Assembly: GCA_023213315.1 (NCBI GenBank)
Contig: JAKCPI010013962.1
Coordinates: 1-64,000, forward strand
DNA: 64,000 nucleotides
Source: Euborellia annulipes
Lineage: Eukaryota > Arthropoda > Insecta > Dermaptera > Anisolabididae
Reading direction: 5' to 3'
Below the pieces are notes generated by a model. That model was not told where the DNA came from and did no database searches. It saw nothing but the letters and a program-made list of their open reading frames with translations. Below, in pieces: positions 28,715-39,935 of the stretch. Every line of letters begins with the position of its first letter. Positions within the stretch are counted from its first letter, which is position 1. A program made the position numbers and the translations under genes.

Positions 28715-29052
28715 GAGGCACCGAGCTGCTCGTGAACAGTGACAGTGAACGTATCGACAGTGCCCAGTGTTCTCGAAGCAGTGACAGCCAAGACGTCAGC
28801 CGCCACACCGTAAGTAATCCACCCTCAACCACAAAACACCCAAAACCTCCTAAACCTCCCAATCCACCCAGTCTTCCGAATGAAGAAATTCACTCTGAAG
28901 ATACTCCCCAAAACGAACCCTGGACAACGAGGCTAAGACCACGTAGACCACCCGCTCCCTCTCTTGAAAATGGCTCCAAAAGGAGAGCCGAAACGTCGAG
29001 AAAAACTCTCAAACCCACGCGGAGAAAACCCGAAAAATCTCTAATGACATAT
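28715..29052 (+). pseudogene. Proline/arginine-rich ORF of an unidentified retroelement, with hammerhead-like end
   Basis: From the ATG at 28732 an open frame encodes a Ser-rich start, a KPPKPPNPPS segment, then TRLRPRRPPAPS and KPTRRKPEK, running into the mariner at 29054. Base composition is GC-richer than the flanks. The segment 28958-29002 doubles as a hammerhead-like fold. I take it as the leader or first ORF of a retroelement truncated by the mariner; family unknown. Confidence 0.4.
28958..29002 (+). ncRNA. Degenerate hammerhead-like motif 6
   Basis: TCTC, then TTGAAAA in place of CTGANGA, unpaired T, helix II GGCTCC/GGAGAGCC-type pairing, GAAACGTC, GAGA. Helix I TCTC/GAGA and helix II pair, but the core has two substitutions, so cleavage is doubtful. 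Confidence 0.5.
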
Positions 29053-29053
29053 A

Positions 29054-30352
29054 TTAGGTTGGGGAATAAGTTCGTTCGGGGTTTTTTTTCAAAGAGGATT
29101 ATTTAAAGGATTTGTTTGTTGTTGAGCAAAGGGTTTGTATTCATTAGACAGTGCCTTTTCTGCTCTACAGGACTGTGTTATTTGTTTTTTCGAATATTTT
29201 TAGTTTTTCCTATTTTCCACGCTTAGAAATGGAATACCCAGGTGGCAAAAATCAGCATTTTCGACACCTACTTTTCTTCGCTTTTCATCGCGGTCAAAAA
29301 GCAGCTGAAGCCGCTCGTGACATATGCAACGTGTATGGAGAAGGTGTCATAGGTGAGCGCGCAGCACAGAAATGGTTTGCGAAGTTCAAAAACGGCGACT
29401 TTGACCTCGAAGACATGCCTCGCAGCGGACGACCTGCAGAATTCGATGAGGAGCATCTCAAGGCACTTTTGAAGGAAGATGGTCGCCAAACAAGTCGTGA
29501 ATTGGCCGAAAAAATGAACTGCGATCATAAGACGATCCTCAATCATCTTCACTCAATGGGATTTGCCGAAAAACTCGGAGCCTGGGTGCCTCACAAGCTT
29601 AACGAAGTCAACAAAGAAAATCGTCTTCAAATCGCTGCTCAACACCTTGCGCGCCATCGAGCAACACGCGGCCATAAACAGCGCTTTTTGTACCGAATCG
29701 TCACGGGGGATGAGAAATGGTGCCTGTACGTCAATATGAAACAAAGAAAGGAGTGGGTGGCCCCAGGAGACACGCCGACGCCGAGAGTCAAGCAAGATCT
29801 CCACCCGAAAAAGACCATGATCTGCGTTTGGTGGGACTGGGAAAGCATGATACACTGGGAAATGCTTGAAAGGAACGCAACGGTCAACAAGGAGCTCTAC
29901 ATTGCCCAACTACGCCGCGTAAATGAGGCTATGCGACTGAAAAGACCTGACCGACAAGGCCAAGTCATCTTGCTCCACGACAACGCCAGACCCCATGTTG
30001 CACAAGTCGTCAAAACCGCACTCCAAGAGCTCGAATGGGAGGTTCTTCAACATCCACCGTACTCTCCGGACCTTGCGCCAACAGATTATCACCTTTTCCG
30101 CTCCTTGTCGAATCAAATGAGGGGTGTTACCTTCGACGGCGAAGAGGACCTCAAAAACTGGCTCAACAACTTCTTCGACACCAGACCGGGCGATTTTTGG
30201 CGGAACGGCATCAACAAATTGGTCGAGAGGTGGGAGGAGGTTGTAAACAGTAACGGCGAATACATAATTGATTAATTTATTGTTATAATTATTGTTTTTT
30301 GTTTAAAGAAAGCTCTTTGAAAAAAACCGAACGAACTTATTCCCCAACCCAA
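29054..30352 (+). mobile_element. Mariner element, complete (1299 bp)
   Basis: Terminal inverted repeats begin TTAGGTTGGGGAATAAGTTC at the left; the right end is its complement with one difference (CCCCAACCCAA). TA lies immediately outside each end (29052-29053, 30353-30354), the mariner target duplication. A single intact transposase gene fills the interior. Intact ORF and matching ends suggest recent mobility. Confidence 0.95.
29229..30275 (+). CDS. Mariner transposase, full length
   Basis: 348 codons from the ATG at 29229 (MEYPGGKNQHFRHLLFFAF); the frame is open 26 codons further up, but this start gives the usual mariner length of about 345. N-terminal paired-type helix-turn-helix with WFAKFKNGDFDLEDMPRSGR and the linker WVPHKL. 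Catalytic triad D,D34D: TGDEKW, LLHDNARPHVA and YSPDLAPTDYHLF. C-terminus includes GINKLVERWEEVVNSNGEY. It excises and reinserts the element at TA by cut and paste in the nucleus. No stop, frameshift or missing catalytic residue, so it may be active. Confidence 0.96.
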   Translation: MEYPGGKNQHFRHLLFFAFHRGQKAAEAARDICNVYGEGVIGERAAQKWFAKFKNGDFDLEDMPRSGRPAEFDEEHLKALLKEDGRQTSRELAEKMNCDHKTILNHLHSMGFAEKLGAWVPHKLNEVNKENRLQIAAQHLARHRATRGHKQRFLYRIVTGDEKWCLYVNMKQRKEWVAPGDTPTPRVKQDLHPKKTMICVWWDWESMIHWEMLERNATVNKELYIAQLRRVNEAMRLKRPDRQGQVILLHDNARPHVAQVVKTALQELEWEVLQHPPYSPDLAPTDYHLFRSLSNQMRGVTFDGEEDLKNWLNNFFDTRPGDFWRNGINKLVERWEEVVNSNGEYIID

Positions 30353-30354
30353 TA

Positions 30355-31221
30355 TATATATACATATATACACATAAGCATGGCTCATTTAATAATATAA
30401 GATATTATATAATTTAATTTTCCTCTTCTTTCTTCACTCCAGCAATACTGGGCCCATAACCTAGGTAATACGATAATATGCTTATATCGTATTTATTAAT
30501 CTATCAAGATTAATAGAAGAGAAGAAATTCTTTATATTTACGTGGAAAAAACTTTAATAATCAAACAATACAATAAATAAAATAGAACATTCATAAGATC
30601 AAAAAATAAAAACAGAAGAAGCAAAGCACCCTCTTCCTACAAAATAAATCAAAATAGCTTAACAATAAATATACCAGGCAAGGACTTCAAACCTTCTATC
30701 CGCACCCTTTTCGGAAAAATCATTCATTTTAATTGCCCCTTGAAACTATGCAACAATTTTATTTCATTTCGAGAACCAATATACTTTTCAAAACAAAAAA
30801 TGTTTTTTATAGAAATATTTGAAATAACGGATAATAATTTGAAAATTTAAAGATCCTCCTGAAATTTTGAAGTCGACCTTATATATTTATGAAAATACTC
30901 TAAATGTTTGAAATTTTAGGGATGCGCCGCATCCACAGCATCCATGGACCGCACGCCACTGATATATATATATATTTATATATAATCGGCTTGCGCGAAT
31001 GACGCCGACGTGATTTTTTTAATTTTAAAAAGGGCTTAGTTTACGAGCCCAGGCCAACAAAATGCCCGCCGAAGGCGACTTCGCAACTGGTATAGCTATA
31101 AACTTTTCGACAAGTACGCTAACATTTACAAAAAATCTGACTTTCAAATGTTAAAAGACGACAGATATAGTTACATTCATGCATACATACATATAAACTG
31201 GGCTTGGAGAGTCTTGCTCAT
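30355..31221. other. AT-rich DNA with small repeats
   Basis: 30960-31080 has TATA-rich sequence, then a GC-richer piece with GCCCGCCGAAGGCGACTTCGC (31062), which looks like the hairpin end of a rolling-circle-type repeat. No coding region. Confidence 0.4.
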
Positions 31222-31527
31222 TTAAATCTTACTATATACCTGTATTCTTTCTGTTTCTCCCCCATTTAAATGTTACTATATGCATGTATTCTTTCTGTTT
31301 GCTCATTTAAATGTTATATATGTTATATACCTGTATTCTTTCTGTTTCTCATTTAAATGTTACTATATGTATGTATTCTTTCTGTTTGCTCATTTAAATG
31401 TTATATATGTTATGTTTGCTTACTTAAATGATACTATTTGTATATATATTCTTTCTGTTTCTGCTCTACGAGGTAGCCACCTCAGAGCATTGTTTTTAAA
31501 TAAATAAATAAATAAATAAATAAACAC
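31222..31527. repeat. Imperfect tandem repeat ending in (TAAA)n
   Basis: CATTTAAATGTTA followed by ATATG and TATTCTTTCTGTTT recurs about five times from 31220 to 31460. The block ends with (AAAT)n at 31497-31525, typical of a LINE or SINE tail. Confidence 0.7.
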
Positions 31528-32344
31528 ACATATGAGGCTCAAATACATAATATCCCTGTTTCTAGGTCGGGAGTTAAAGAATTATGCTAAAAATATTAAA
31601 TGATCAATTGAACTTAAATACTTCAAATTACTTTTTTAATGTTGAACTCCATTTTTATATTGTTTATAGGGAGTGATGACCACAAATTTAAAAAGAAAAA
31701 AAAAATTATAAAAACCACCACAAAAAACATTTTATATATTTTATTTAAGAGAATATGTCTCATCTGACAGAAAAAGTAGAATTTAAAATAAAATTACAAT
31801 GTTAATTATCAGAAAAAAATGCATGGAATTTAATTAGAATTGCATAAATAAATCTTCCCCATGGAAGGGATCCAGCTGTGTTTTTGGAAATGGAAAAAGA
31901 GGGCGCCTCCCTAGGCCTAGCTGGAGGCTGCTGGAGCTAGTAAAGCCCGGTGGTTCTCTCGGTTTATTGATTTTTTGGTTTACCAACTGTTTGGGATAGG
32001 CTAGAATAAAAATTTCGGATTTTTCAAAGTATGCCTTGACATTTTTAATCCGGATGATGAATTTCCTTTTCTGAATCAATTAGATCGAGCTGGTTAAAAG
32101 AGATTACTGATTGATAATTGCATTTTTTCCTATGACACACACTCACTGTGGCATTTAACATAATTAACTACTAGATTAATTATTTCGAAATATTGAACTA
32201 TTAAGTCATAAGCTTTCTTCATATGAATATGATGTGCAAAATAATATTTCAGAATTATAACATCAATACAAATATTGACATAGCAAAACAAGCTATATAC
32301 TTGTATTTTTATCGCTCATACAACTCTCCTATTTATTTTATATA
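31528..32344. other. AT-rich intergenic DNA
   Basis: 31850-31960 is GC-richer with no credible ORF. Nothing else seen. Confidence 0.4.
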
Positions 32345-32795
32345 TACCGGGTGAGTTTTTTTATCTTGAGGCAGTTTTATAATTCAAAAACAGTGCATTT
32401 TATGAAAGAAACTTTCAAATTAACGATCGTTATAAATAAATAAAATTTATAATTCCAGCAGAAGACACACTCTTTTATTGTCTCCTTCAATATATAAAAA
32501 TTCTGCTACTCTCAGCAAAAACTTTCAATTTAAATTAAAGTTTATTTATATCAAGGGAGGAACTAAACTAAGCTACGGTTTCTCGACCTAGAACAAGCTT
32601 TCAAGGGTATTTAAAGGTCAAGTTTTGTTTTTTAAATGGAAATCTATATTTTTCTTTTCATAGACTAAATCGACAAAAAATACTGAATAACTTTCATAAA
32701 AACTATTTTCTTATACGACATCAAATAAACAAAATATTAAGTCACAAAGAGAAACAAAGAGGTTGTCCTCTGCTTGATGCAAATAAACATACACA

Positions 32796-32851
<56 letters not shown>

Positions 32852-32894
32852 CGAGATGATATATCTGTATATATATATATATTATTTATTTGTT

Positions 32895-32940
32895 TGAGAC
32901 TATAGTTTCGAAGACTTGGTCTTCATCATCAGTCTTTCTT
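32895..32940 (-). ncRNA. Hammerhead ribozyme-like motif 7
   Basis: Minus strand CTGATGA, unpaired T, GAAGAC-CAA-GTCTTC, GAAA, CTATAG, GTC. Helix I is short (GA/TC). Confidence 0.75.
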
Positions 32941-33011
32941 CAATTATAAATGTTTTTCATGGAGTCAATATCATATGGATATTGACTCCATGAAAAACAT
33001 TTATAATTGAC

Positions 33012-33056
33012 GAAAACTGATGATGAGACCAAGTCTTCGAAACTATAGTCTCAAAC
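33012..33056 (+). ncRNA. Hammerhead ribozyme-like motif 8
   Basis: Plus strand CTGATGA (33017), GAGAC-CAA-GTCTTC with one base lost from helix II, GAAA, CTATAG, GTC. Opposed partner of motif 7. Confidence 0.7.
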
Positions 33057-33973
33057 AAATAAATAATATATATACAGATATATCATCTCGATATATATAT
33101 GTGTGGTGTATGTTTATTTGCATCAAGCAGAGGCCTAACCTCGTTTCTCTGTGGATCGCAAACTCTGCTACTCTCGGCAAAACCAAAAACTTTTCAATTT
33201 AAATATTAAATCAATTAGATCTCAAAAAAAATCCAAATAATAATTATTCTTAACAATTTTTCAACTTAATTATCATAATTTAATAATGTTCTGTCACATT
33301 CCAGAGTGTATCGCAAGTCTTCTGGATGAAACATCTTTCTTCAACAAAAAAATGCTCCATTTTTATTATGGTAATACAAATATAACTATCTACTGGATTG
33401 ACACGAGAAATAAACTTTTTTAAGCTCAAGAATTTTAAATAGATCTATTAAGTAGAAAATAATCTCTTAAATCTGTGTATAATGAAGTTTTAAGATCATT
33501 ATAAACACTTATTTTCATTGTTGTGACTTTTCGATTTAATAAATTATTTATTTAATAATTAAATATTTGATTTTTTTTGAGATCTAATTGATTTAATATT
33601 TTTTTTATTTGATGTCGTATAAAAAAATAGTTCTTATGAAAGTTGTTCAGTTTTTTTTTTTGTAGATTTAGGAAATGTAAAGAAAAATATAGGTTTCCAT
33701 TTAAAAAACAGAACTTGACCTTGAAATACCCTTGAAAGCTTGTTCTAGGTCGACAAACAATAGTGTAGTTTAGTTTCCCCCTTGATATAAATAAACTTTT
33801 ATTTGTAACTTTTTTCATATAATGCACTGTTTTTGAGTTATAAGACTGTCTCAAGATAAAAAACTCACCCGGTATATATCAGAGACGTTCCCAGGAGAAT
33901 GGGGCAGGAGCGTACCCAGATTTTTTTTTGAGAAAAGATGAAAAATTATTTTCGTATATACTTGTACTTATAA

Positions 33974-34834
33974 CAGTGTTAACCCATGGGTCACACAGAG
34001 TCGTTAACTAAATATTGTCAATAACTTTAAAAAATATATTTTAATTTGTTCGATACTATTCAAATTAAAAGATGTACCTTTTCATAAATTTTCTTGGATC
34101 AAAAAGTACTTTGTTTATCTTATTTGTTTAAAAAAATTTGGACATTTGATTTTAAAAATAAGTCAAAAATAAAATTGAAGAAAATTGCTTAAGATTAATC
34201 TTAAATAAATTGACACGTTTTGATGTGGCCATCCACTTGACTTTACCATACACTTCTGGTTGAGTTTGGTACAAGGGCCTAGATTTTAATTTTTGATCCC
34301 TACCCCCCCCCCCCATTTTGGGCGGTTAGTTTTTGCATTTTTAGTCTTCTGGTGGCCCACTGATTATGTATACAAAATTTGGTTGAGTTTGGTCCAAGGG
34401 CCTAGATTTTTATTTTTTGACCCCCCCCCCCCCCTAATTTTGGCGCTCAAATATATTTTTTTCGTTATAGTAGGTTCATTTTATAATATATTTCATTTCT
34501 TGTTTCTTTAGTTTGAAAATATTATCATTTTGAAAAACAGTTATTATCTCGAAAAATATAATTTTTTCGATGTTCCCTTATTAGAGGTTTTTTGTAGACC
34601 GAAATGCCATGGTTTCGCCCAATTTTTTTAATCAAAATAGTTTCAGCCGTTTTTGAGATATTTCGAAAAAAAAGAAGGAAAAAACACTTTTTTCATGCAC
34701 GATTACAATACTTGACCATACCCTGTATGGTAAAGTAAAAAAATGATAAAAAAATTGATTTTTGGGTTCACGACATGAACATACAGTACCTATTTCTCAA
34801 ATTTACGTGGCAGCTTAAAGGTTAAGAACCACTG
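33974..34834. mobile_element. hAT-type MITE interrupted by a G-tract element
   Basis: Ends CAGTGTTAACCCATGGGTC and AAGGTTAAGAACCACTG match the CAGTGGTTCTTAACC terminus common to hAT MITEs; flanking 8-mers are ACTTATAA (33966-33973) and ACTTATAG (34835-34842), an 8-bp duplication with one change. A second, uninterrupted left part is at 38774. 34201-34735 is a G-tract element inserted inside. Confidence 0.85.
34201..34735 (-). mobile_element. G-tract element, copy 2 (no array expansion)
   Basis: Same end words as copy 1 in reverse (TGATGTGGCCATCCACTTGA at the left; CCATACCCTGTATGG at the right), with two C-tracts (G on minus) rather than eight. The nested position in the hAT MITE shows it transposed after that MITE. 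Confidence 0.85.
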
Positions 34835-34842
34835 ACTTATAG

Positions 34843-35130
34843 GACTCATGATGCCCCTTTCTCTCGAAACCATATAAATTACGTATAAATGTAAATCCAC
34901 GAAAATCTAATCTCAAATTTATTTACAATTTTATTTTTTAATATAAAATTTTTATATTAACTACAGTATTTTTTTTTATATGAAATTCTGATTTTTTTTT
35001 TTTTAAGTGAAACTTCTTTTGATGTGATAGTAATTCAAATTCCAGAGAGGAAAAGAGATAATAAGTGTGGTAGTATGAGAGAGTCCCTCCGGGTAGACAT
35101 GCGCGTAAATTGTGCTTCGTAGTATATTAC
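34843..35130. other. AT-rich gap
   Basis: No feature beyond T-runs; a GC-richer patch at 35070-35120 is unassigned. Confidence 0.4.
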
Positions 35131-36990
35131 TTTTTGAAGTCGGTGCCAAACAAACTATACCTATAAGCGAGCGTACCCGCCAAACGTACTAAGTAAGATC
35201 CGTCGAGTGCGATTCATAAAAGGTATATGTTTGGCACCGACTTCAAAAAGTAATTTCATGTTAATATTTCGTCGTTTAGTTGTAACTAAATAAGATAATA
35301 ATTATTTTATACCTTTTAGTGTATTTTATTTGTTGCATTTAATTTTTTGAAGTCGGTTTTTATTTTTTTCTTAAAAATTATTTTTATTTTTCTCTTTTTA
35401 GTGATGTTATTAATAGTGATCATATCATCAGAACTTGACCAAATTAATATGACACCATCCCTAAGACACCCCCTTTCGGATAAAAAAAGAACCATCGAAA
35501 TCGGTTCATAAACAAAGAGGTTAGGTCTAAACAAACCTAATAAAAAAGGTCTAATACCTATGAAAAAAAAAACGAAAAAAAATGGGACCAATCGGAAGCT
35601 AGACTGGACCCAATGCAAAAAAAATTTTCAAAATCGGTTGACAATTGGCGGAGATATGAGGTAACATAGGCACAAAAAAAAAAAAAAAAAATTCAGTCGA
35701 ATAGAGAACCTCCTCCTTTTTTGAAGTCGGTTAAAAATCCGTCGAGTGCGATTCATAAAACGTATGTTTGGCACCTACTTCAAAAGTGATTTCATGTAAA
35801 AATTTCGTCTTTTAGTTGTAATAAAAATAATTTTTTAAAAAAAAATAAAACCGACTTCAAAAAAATTAAATGCAACAAATAAAATAATAAGAACTCAAAA
35901 ATAAAATAAAACACTAAAAGGTATAAAATAATTATCTAATTTAGTTACAACTAAACGACGAAATATTAACATGAAATCACTTTTTGAAGTCGGTGCCAAA
36001 AATATACATTTTATGAAGCGAACTCGACGGATCTTACTTAGTACGTTTGGCGGGTACAGCTCGATTCATATAGTTTGTTTGGCACCGACTTCAAAAAGTG
36101 ATTTCATGTAAAAATTTCGTCGTTTAGTTGTAACTAAATTAGATAATTATTTTATACCTTTTAGTGGATTTTATTTGATTTTTGAGTTCTTATTCTTATT
36201 ATTTTATTTTGTTGTCAATTTAATTTTTAACCGACTTCAAAAAAGGAGGAGGTTCTCTATTCGACTGAATTTTTTTTTTTTTTTTTTTTTTTGTGCCTAT
36301 GTTACCTCATATCTCCGCCAATTGTCAACCGATTTTGAAAATTTTTTTTGCATTGGGTCCAGTCTAGCTTCCGATTGGTCCCATTTTTTTTCGATTTTTT
36401 TTCATAGGTATTAGACCTTTTTTATTAGGTTTGTTTAGACCTAACCTCTTTGTTTATGAACCGATTTCGATGGTTCTTTTTTTATCCGAAAGGGGGTGTC
36501 TTAGGGATGGTGTCATATTAATTTGGTCAAGTTCTGATGATATGATCACTATTAATAACATCACTAAAAAGAGAAAAATAAAAAAATTTTTAAGAAAAAA
36601 ATAAAAACCGACTTCAAAAAATTAAATGCAACAAATAAAATACACTAAAAGGTATAAAATAATTATTATCTTATTTAGTTACAACTAAACGACGAAATAT
36701 TAACATGAAATTACTTTTTGAAGTCGGTGCCAAACATATACCTTTTATGAATCGCACTCGACGGATCTTACTTAGTACGTTTGGCGGGTACGCTCGCTTA
36801 TAGGTATAGTTTGTTTGGCACCGACTTCAAAAAGTAATTTCATGTTAATATTTCGTCGTTTAGTTGTAACTAAATAAGATAATAATTATTTTATACCTTT
36901 TTAGTGTATTTTATTTGTTGCATTTAATTTTTTTGAAGTCGGTTTTTATTTTTTTCTTATAAAATTATTTTTATTTTTCTCTTTTTAGTG
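35131..36990. mobile_element. CCGACTTC family: nested palindromic composite (~1.9 kb)
   Basis: Left half 35131-35725 and right half 36225-36930 are inverted near-copies (GATGTTATTAATAGTGATCA, AACCTCCTCCTTTTTTGAAG, GGCGGAGATATGAGGTAAC). The centre (35725-36225) contains a further inverted pair bounded by TTTTTGAAGTCGGTGCCAAA. Units are delimited by CCGACTTCAAAAA/TTTTTGAAGTCGG. No transposase. ORFs here are not protein-like. Confidence 0.85.
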
Positions 36991-36999
36991 ATGTTATTA

Positions 37000-37400
37000 A
37001 TAGTGACTTAATATAATACCTTGCATGCATCTCGTAAGAGAAAGCGTCGGGCGAATGAATCAGAAAATGATAATAAAATTCAATTCATAAATATAGAAAT
37101 TCTCTCGAAACGTTTGCGGGTTTTAAATGAATGTTTTAAGATTTTTTTTATAAAAGATTTTATTTATTATAATTTCGATTATTTGCTCATAAGAATTGGA
37201 GATTTACGTTATTTCGTCATTGATCATATCATCAGAACTTGACCAAATTAATATGGGACCACCCCTAAGGTACCCCTTTCCAATAAAAAAAGAATCATCG
37301 AAATCGGTCACAATTGGCGAAGAAATCAGGTAACATAGACACAAAAAAAAAAATTCAGTCGAATTGAGAACCTCCTCCTTTTTTGAAGTCGGTTAAATAA
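37000..37400 (+). repeat. CCGACTTC family fragment with a unique internal module
   Basis: GCATCTCGTAAGAGAAAGCG to TCGTCATTGATCATATCATC is also present, inverted, at 39560-39690 (partial) and 44240-44460. It is followed by the family's GGTACC/AAATCGGT segment and ends AACCTCCTCCTTTTTTGAAG. Confidence 0.7.
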
Positions 37401-37576
37401 GATAATTATTTTATACCTTTTAGTTCATTTCATTTTATTTTTGAGTTCTTATTATTTTATTTGTTGCGTTTAATTTTTTTAAAGTCGTTTTTTTCTAAAA
37501 ATTATAATAGAAATAATCTATTTATTTTATTCTGGACTGCCTTCCATTGCTCCTCCAATTATTTTTGTTTTTTAAA
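37401..37576. repeat. CCGACTTC family scrap
   Basis: GATAATTATTTTATACCTTT and a decayed TTTTAAAGTCG terminus. Confidence 0.6.
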
Positions 37577-37844
37577 TTATAAGCCAATATTACGGCCGCC
37601 CGGCGAACGTAGCACGCTGAGTTTACTGGGTAATATGGTCTGCTCGACTCTCCCGAAGGGAAGCAATTCAGCAAAAGCTTGCCTCAAGGTCCTTGCCGTT
37701 GCGGCCCGAAGAATATTCTCATTCCCAGCAGACGGACAGACCGACGCCAGTACGATTAGTCTTGGTACTGCTGGTTGCTTAAAATGTACAAATACTTTTG
37801 ATTCTATTCTGAATCTCAAATCAGGAAGAACTTTCAAGGACTGA
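37577..37844. pseudogene. GC-richer open segment, possible exon or processed fragment
   Basis: This ~270-bp block is much GC-richer than its surroundings and open on both strands. On the plus strand it reads through a KACLKVLAVAARRIF segment to NTFDSILNLKSGRTFKD and a stop; on the minus strand it encodes 86 residues from MKVLPDLRFRIESKVF. I recognise no family. It could be a host coding fragment or an element ORF; strand undetermined. Confidence 0.35.
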
Positions 37845-38305
37845 TCAGATAGAATTATTAAATTCGAATTAATTTATTAGAAAAGGAGAGGAAGAGCGAT
37901 CTGCTAGGCGAGCGTGGAAATCGATCGAGAAATAACATAGCAATTTAAAAACCAGACAGGCCATCGCAATACTTCACATTACTATATTTTATAGAATATG
38001 TGAAAGTAATAATGTATCGAAAAAAAATGAAATTTTATTTAGAATTCAACTCAATTTTTATAATTTAATATTGAAGGTTACATTTTTAAGTAGTATGAAA
38101 TAAATTCTTGATTGTTTTATTGTAATACATAAATTACCTTTTATTGTATTTACGCCGGTATTACTTAATTAATCTAAAACCAACTTTTAATAATACATAT
38201 CTATATAAATTATATTTCGAAGCTGACCTAAATTTAAATAAGGCTAAGCGATACTTTTGAAATACAATTTATCTTAAACGTTAGTTTTAGGTTCTTTTAA
38301 TTAAA
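37845..38305. other. AT-rich intergenic DNA
   Basis: Nothing recognised. CTTCACATTACTATATT near 37972 recurs at 41840. Confidence 0.4.
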
Positions 38306-38308
38306 TAC

Positions 38309-38575
38309 TTCTTCTTCTTCTTCATGGTGCCATGCCCGAAACGGGTGTCGGCTCATCTCCACATATACCTGTGCTGAGTGTGTTTAGCTGTTTTACACAG
38401 ATATATGGGATCTACTTTTAACGCCGGTTCCGAACGGCTAGTTTGGAGAGGTTGACTAGGCAAGTATACTCTTGGTAGTTTGTCATTGCTAATATCTGCC
38501 GAGACTCAGTCTCGAACCTGCGTAATTCAGGTCAGCGGTCCGACACTCTAACCACTGACCCACAGTCGCCGCCGT
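38309..38575 (-). mobile_element. tRNA-derived SINE with (GAA)n tail
   Basis: Minus strand begins GGCGACTGTGGGTCAGTGGTTAGAG with a good pol III A-box (TGGGTCAGTGGTTAG), followed by B-box GGTTCGAGACT about 45 bp on. The body runs to a CATGAAGAAGAAGAAGAAG tail at 38309. TTTAATTAA occurs on both sides (about 38298 and 38584), a possible target duplication. Confidence 0.75.
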
Positions 38576-38773
38576 TTGAGGTTTAATTAACTTAATTTTT
38601 TTACTTTATTTAATTTTGTAGAAAATATTAAACTTATTTAAAAACATATATAAAGGGTGTTCCCAAAAATTCAGACAAGAATTAAATTTGATAGAAAACA
38701 TGTTTTTAATTAAAAATAAATTAAATATATTTTTTATTGATTCATAAGGTATACAATATAGGGTTATGTATGG
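38576..38773. other. AT-rich gap
   Basis: No feature. Confidence 0.4.
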
Positions 38774-39130
38774 CAGTGGTTCTTAACCTATGGGTCGCGA
38801 AGCATATTCTTTGGGTCGCGCAGAGTCGTTAAAAAATATTTAAATATTTTACTACATTTATTTTCAATAAGTTTAAAAATATATCTTAATTTTCTCAATA
38901 CTTTTTTAAAATACGTACTTTTTTTATTAAATTTTCCTTGGATCGAAAAGTACCTTTTTTTATCTTAATTGTTTAAAAAAATTTATATCTGAGTAAAAAA
39001 AAGGTCATCATTGTAAAATTGAAGAAAATTTCTCAAGTATGAATTAAAAAAAGGTAATGTAAAAATTTGGCTTTTTTGGGTCGCGACATGAACATATTTT
39101 GAATTGCGAATAAACAAACTAAAAGGTTCA
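38774..39130 (+). mobile_element. hAT-type MITE, second copy (right end lost)
   Basis: Starts CAGTGGTTCTTAACCTATGG and shares GGATCGAAAAGTACC and GGGTCGCGACATGAAC with 33974-34834. The right terminal repeat is not present. Confidence 0.75.
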
Positions 39131-39230
39131 AAAAAATGTTTGTTTTTAAAAAGTTTTTGGAACGTAACCCCCTTTGTGTAGCTGGCTCTGAGTCTCATAT
39201 AACACGGTTTCACACAAGATTGGCATTTTT

Positions 39231-39700
39231 AACCGACTTCCAAAAAGGAGGAGGTTCTCAATTCGACTGATTTTTTTTGCATTGGGTTCAGTCTAGTTTC
39301 CGATTGGTAAAAATATAAATTTCATTGGTATTGGACCTTTTTTGTTATGTTTGTTCAGGCATAACTTCTTTGTTTATGAACCGATTTTAATGATTCTTTC
39401 TGCGTTTGGATCAGTATAGCTCCAAGATAGTCAAGATACCTATTTATTTATTTATTTTATGTATGTTCAGTGAGAACTTGCCATGTGGACCGATTTCGAT
39501 GATTCTTTTTTTATTGGAAAGGGGGTACCTTAGGGGTGGTCCCATATTAATTTGGTCAAGTTCTGATGATATGATCAATGACGAAATAACGTAAATCTCC
39601 AATTCTTATGAGCAAATAATCGAAATTATAATAAATAAAATCTTTTATAAAAAAAATCTTAAAACATTCATTTAAAACCCGCAAACGTTTATAGTTTAAC
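39231..39700. mobile_element. CCGACTTC family member (partial)
   Basis: Begins AACCGACTTCCAAAAAGGAG, contains CCGATTTCGATGATTC and TTGGTCAAGTTCTGATG, and ends in the shared internal module (AACCCGCAAACGTTT). Confidence 0.75.
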
Positions 39701-39935
39701 TTTTCAATTTGCTATATGTGATGTAATTGAAACAATTTTATTCATTGTATTGGTATAAATTAAATACAAATTTTTAGAAAATAATGGGATAAAGATTTAT
39801 TTAAAATCCAAACGTTACGGGAGAAACAATGAAATATTTTAAGATATTCGAAATAAAGTTGCTTTACGAAAGGAATAGAAAGTAAACCTATAAACAAATA
39901 AATATTTTGAAAATAGAATAATTTTTATAAAAAAA
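39701..39935. other. AT-rich gap
   Basis: No feature. Confidence 0.35.

Larger units (their letters stand above)
32741..33200. mobile_element. Hammerhead fold-back insertion with 9-bp target duplication
   Basis: AAATATTAA lies on both sides (32732-32740 and 33201-33209). The opposite arm of the host fold-back (around 33590-33603) has the word once without insertion, an internal empty site. The insert is a palindrome centred near 32970 (CATATGGATATTGACTCC) whose arms carry motifs 7 and 8, an (AT)n tract and GCATCAAGCAGAGG outer ends. Confidence 0.9.
32345..33869. mobile_element. Fold-back element with CCGGGTGAGTTTTTTATC ends, ~300-390 bp arms
   Basis: Left arm (32345-32740) and right arm (33575-33869) are inverted: CCGGGTGAG end, CAGTGCATT, ATCAAGGGA/CCCCTTGAT, CCTAGAACAAGCTTTCAAGGG, and ACGACATCAAATAAA. 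The flanks are TATATA on both sides. The left arm was later interrupted by a hammerhead fold-back at 32741. The inner ~370 bp (33210-33570) is AT-rich. Confidence 0.85.

Noticed and set aside
35316..35618. About 100-codon frame that recurs in CCGACTTC copies (40312-40632, 58877-59104)
   Set aside because: Recurs because the DNA repeat recurs; frames vary in length and differ by indels, with no domain.
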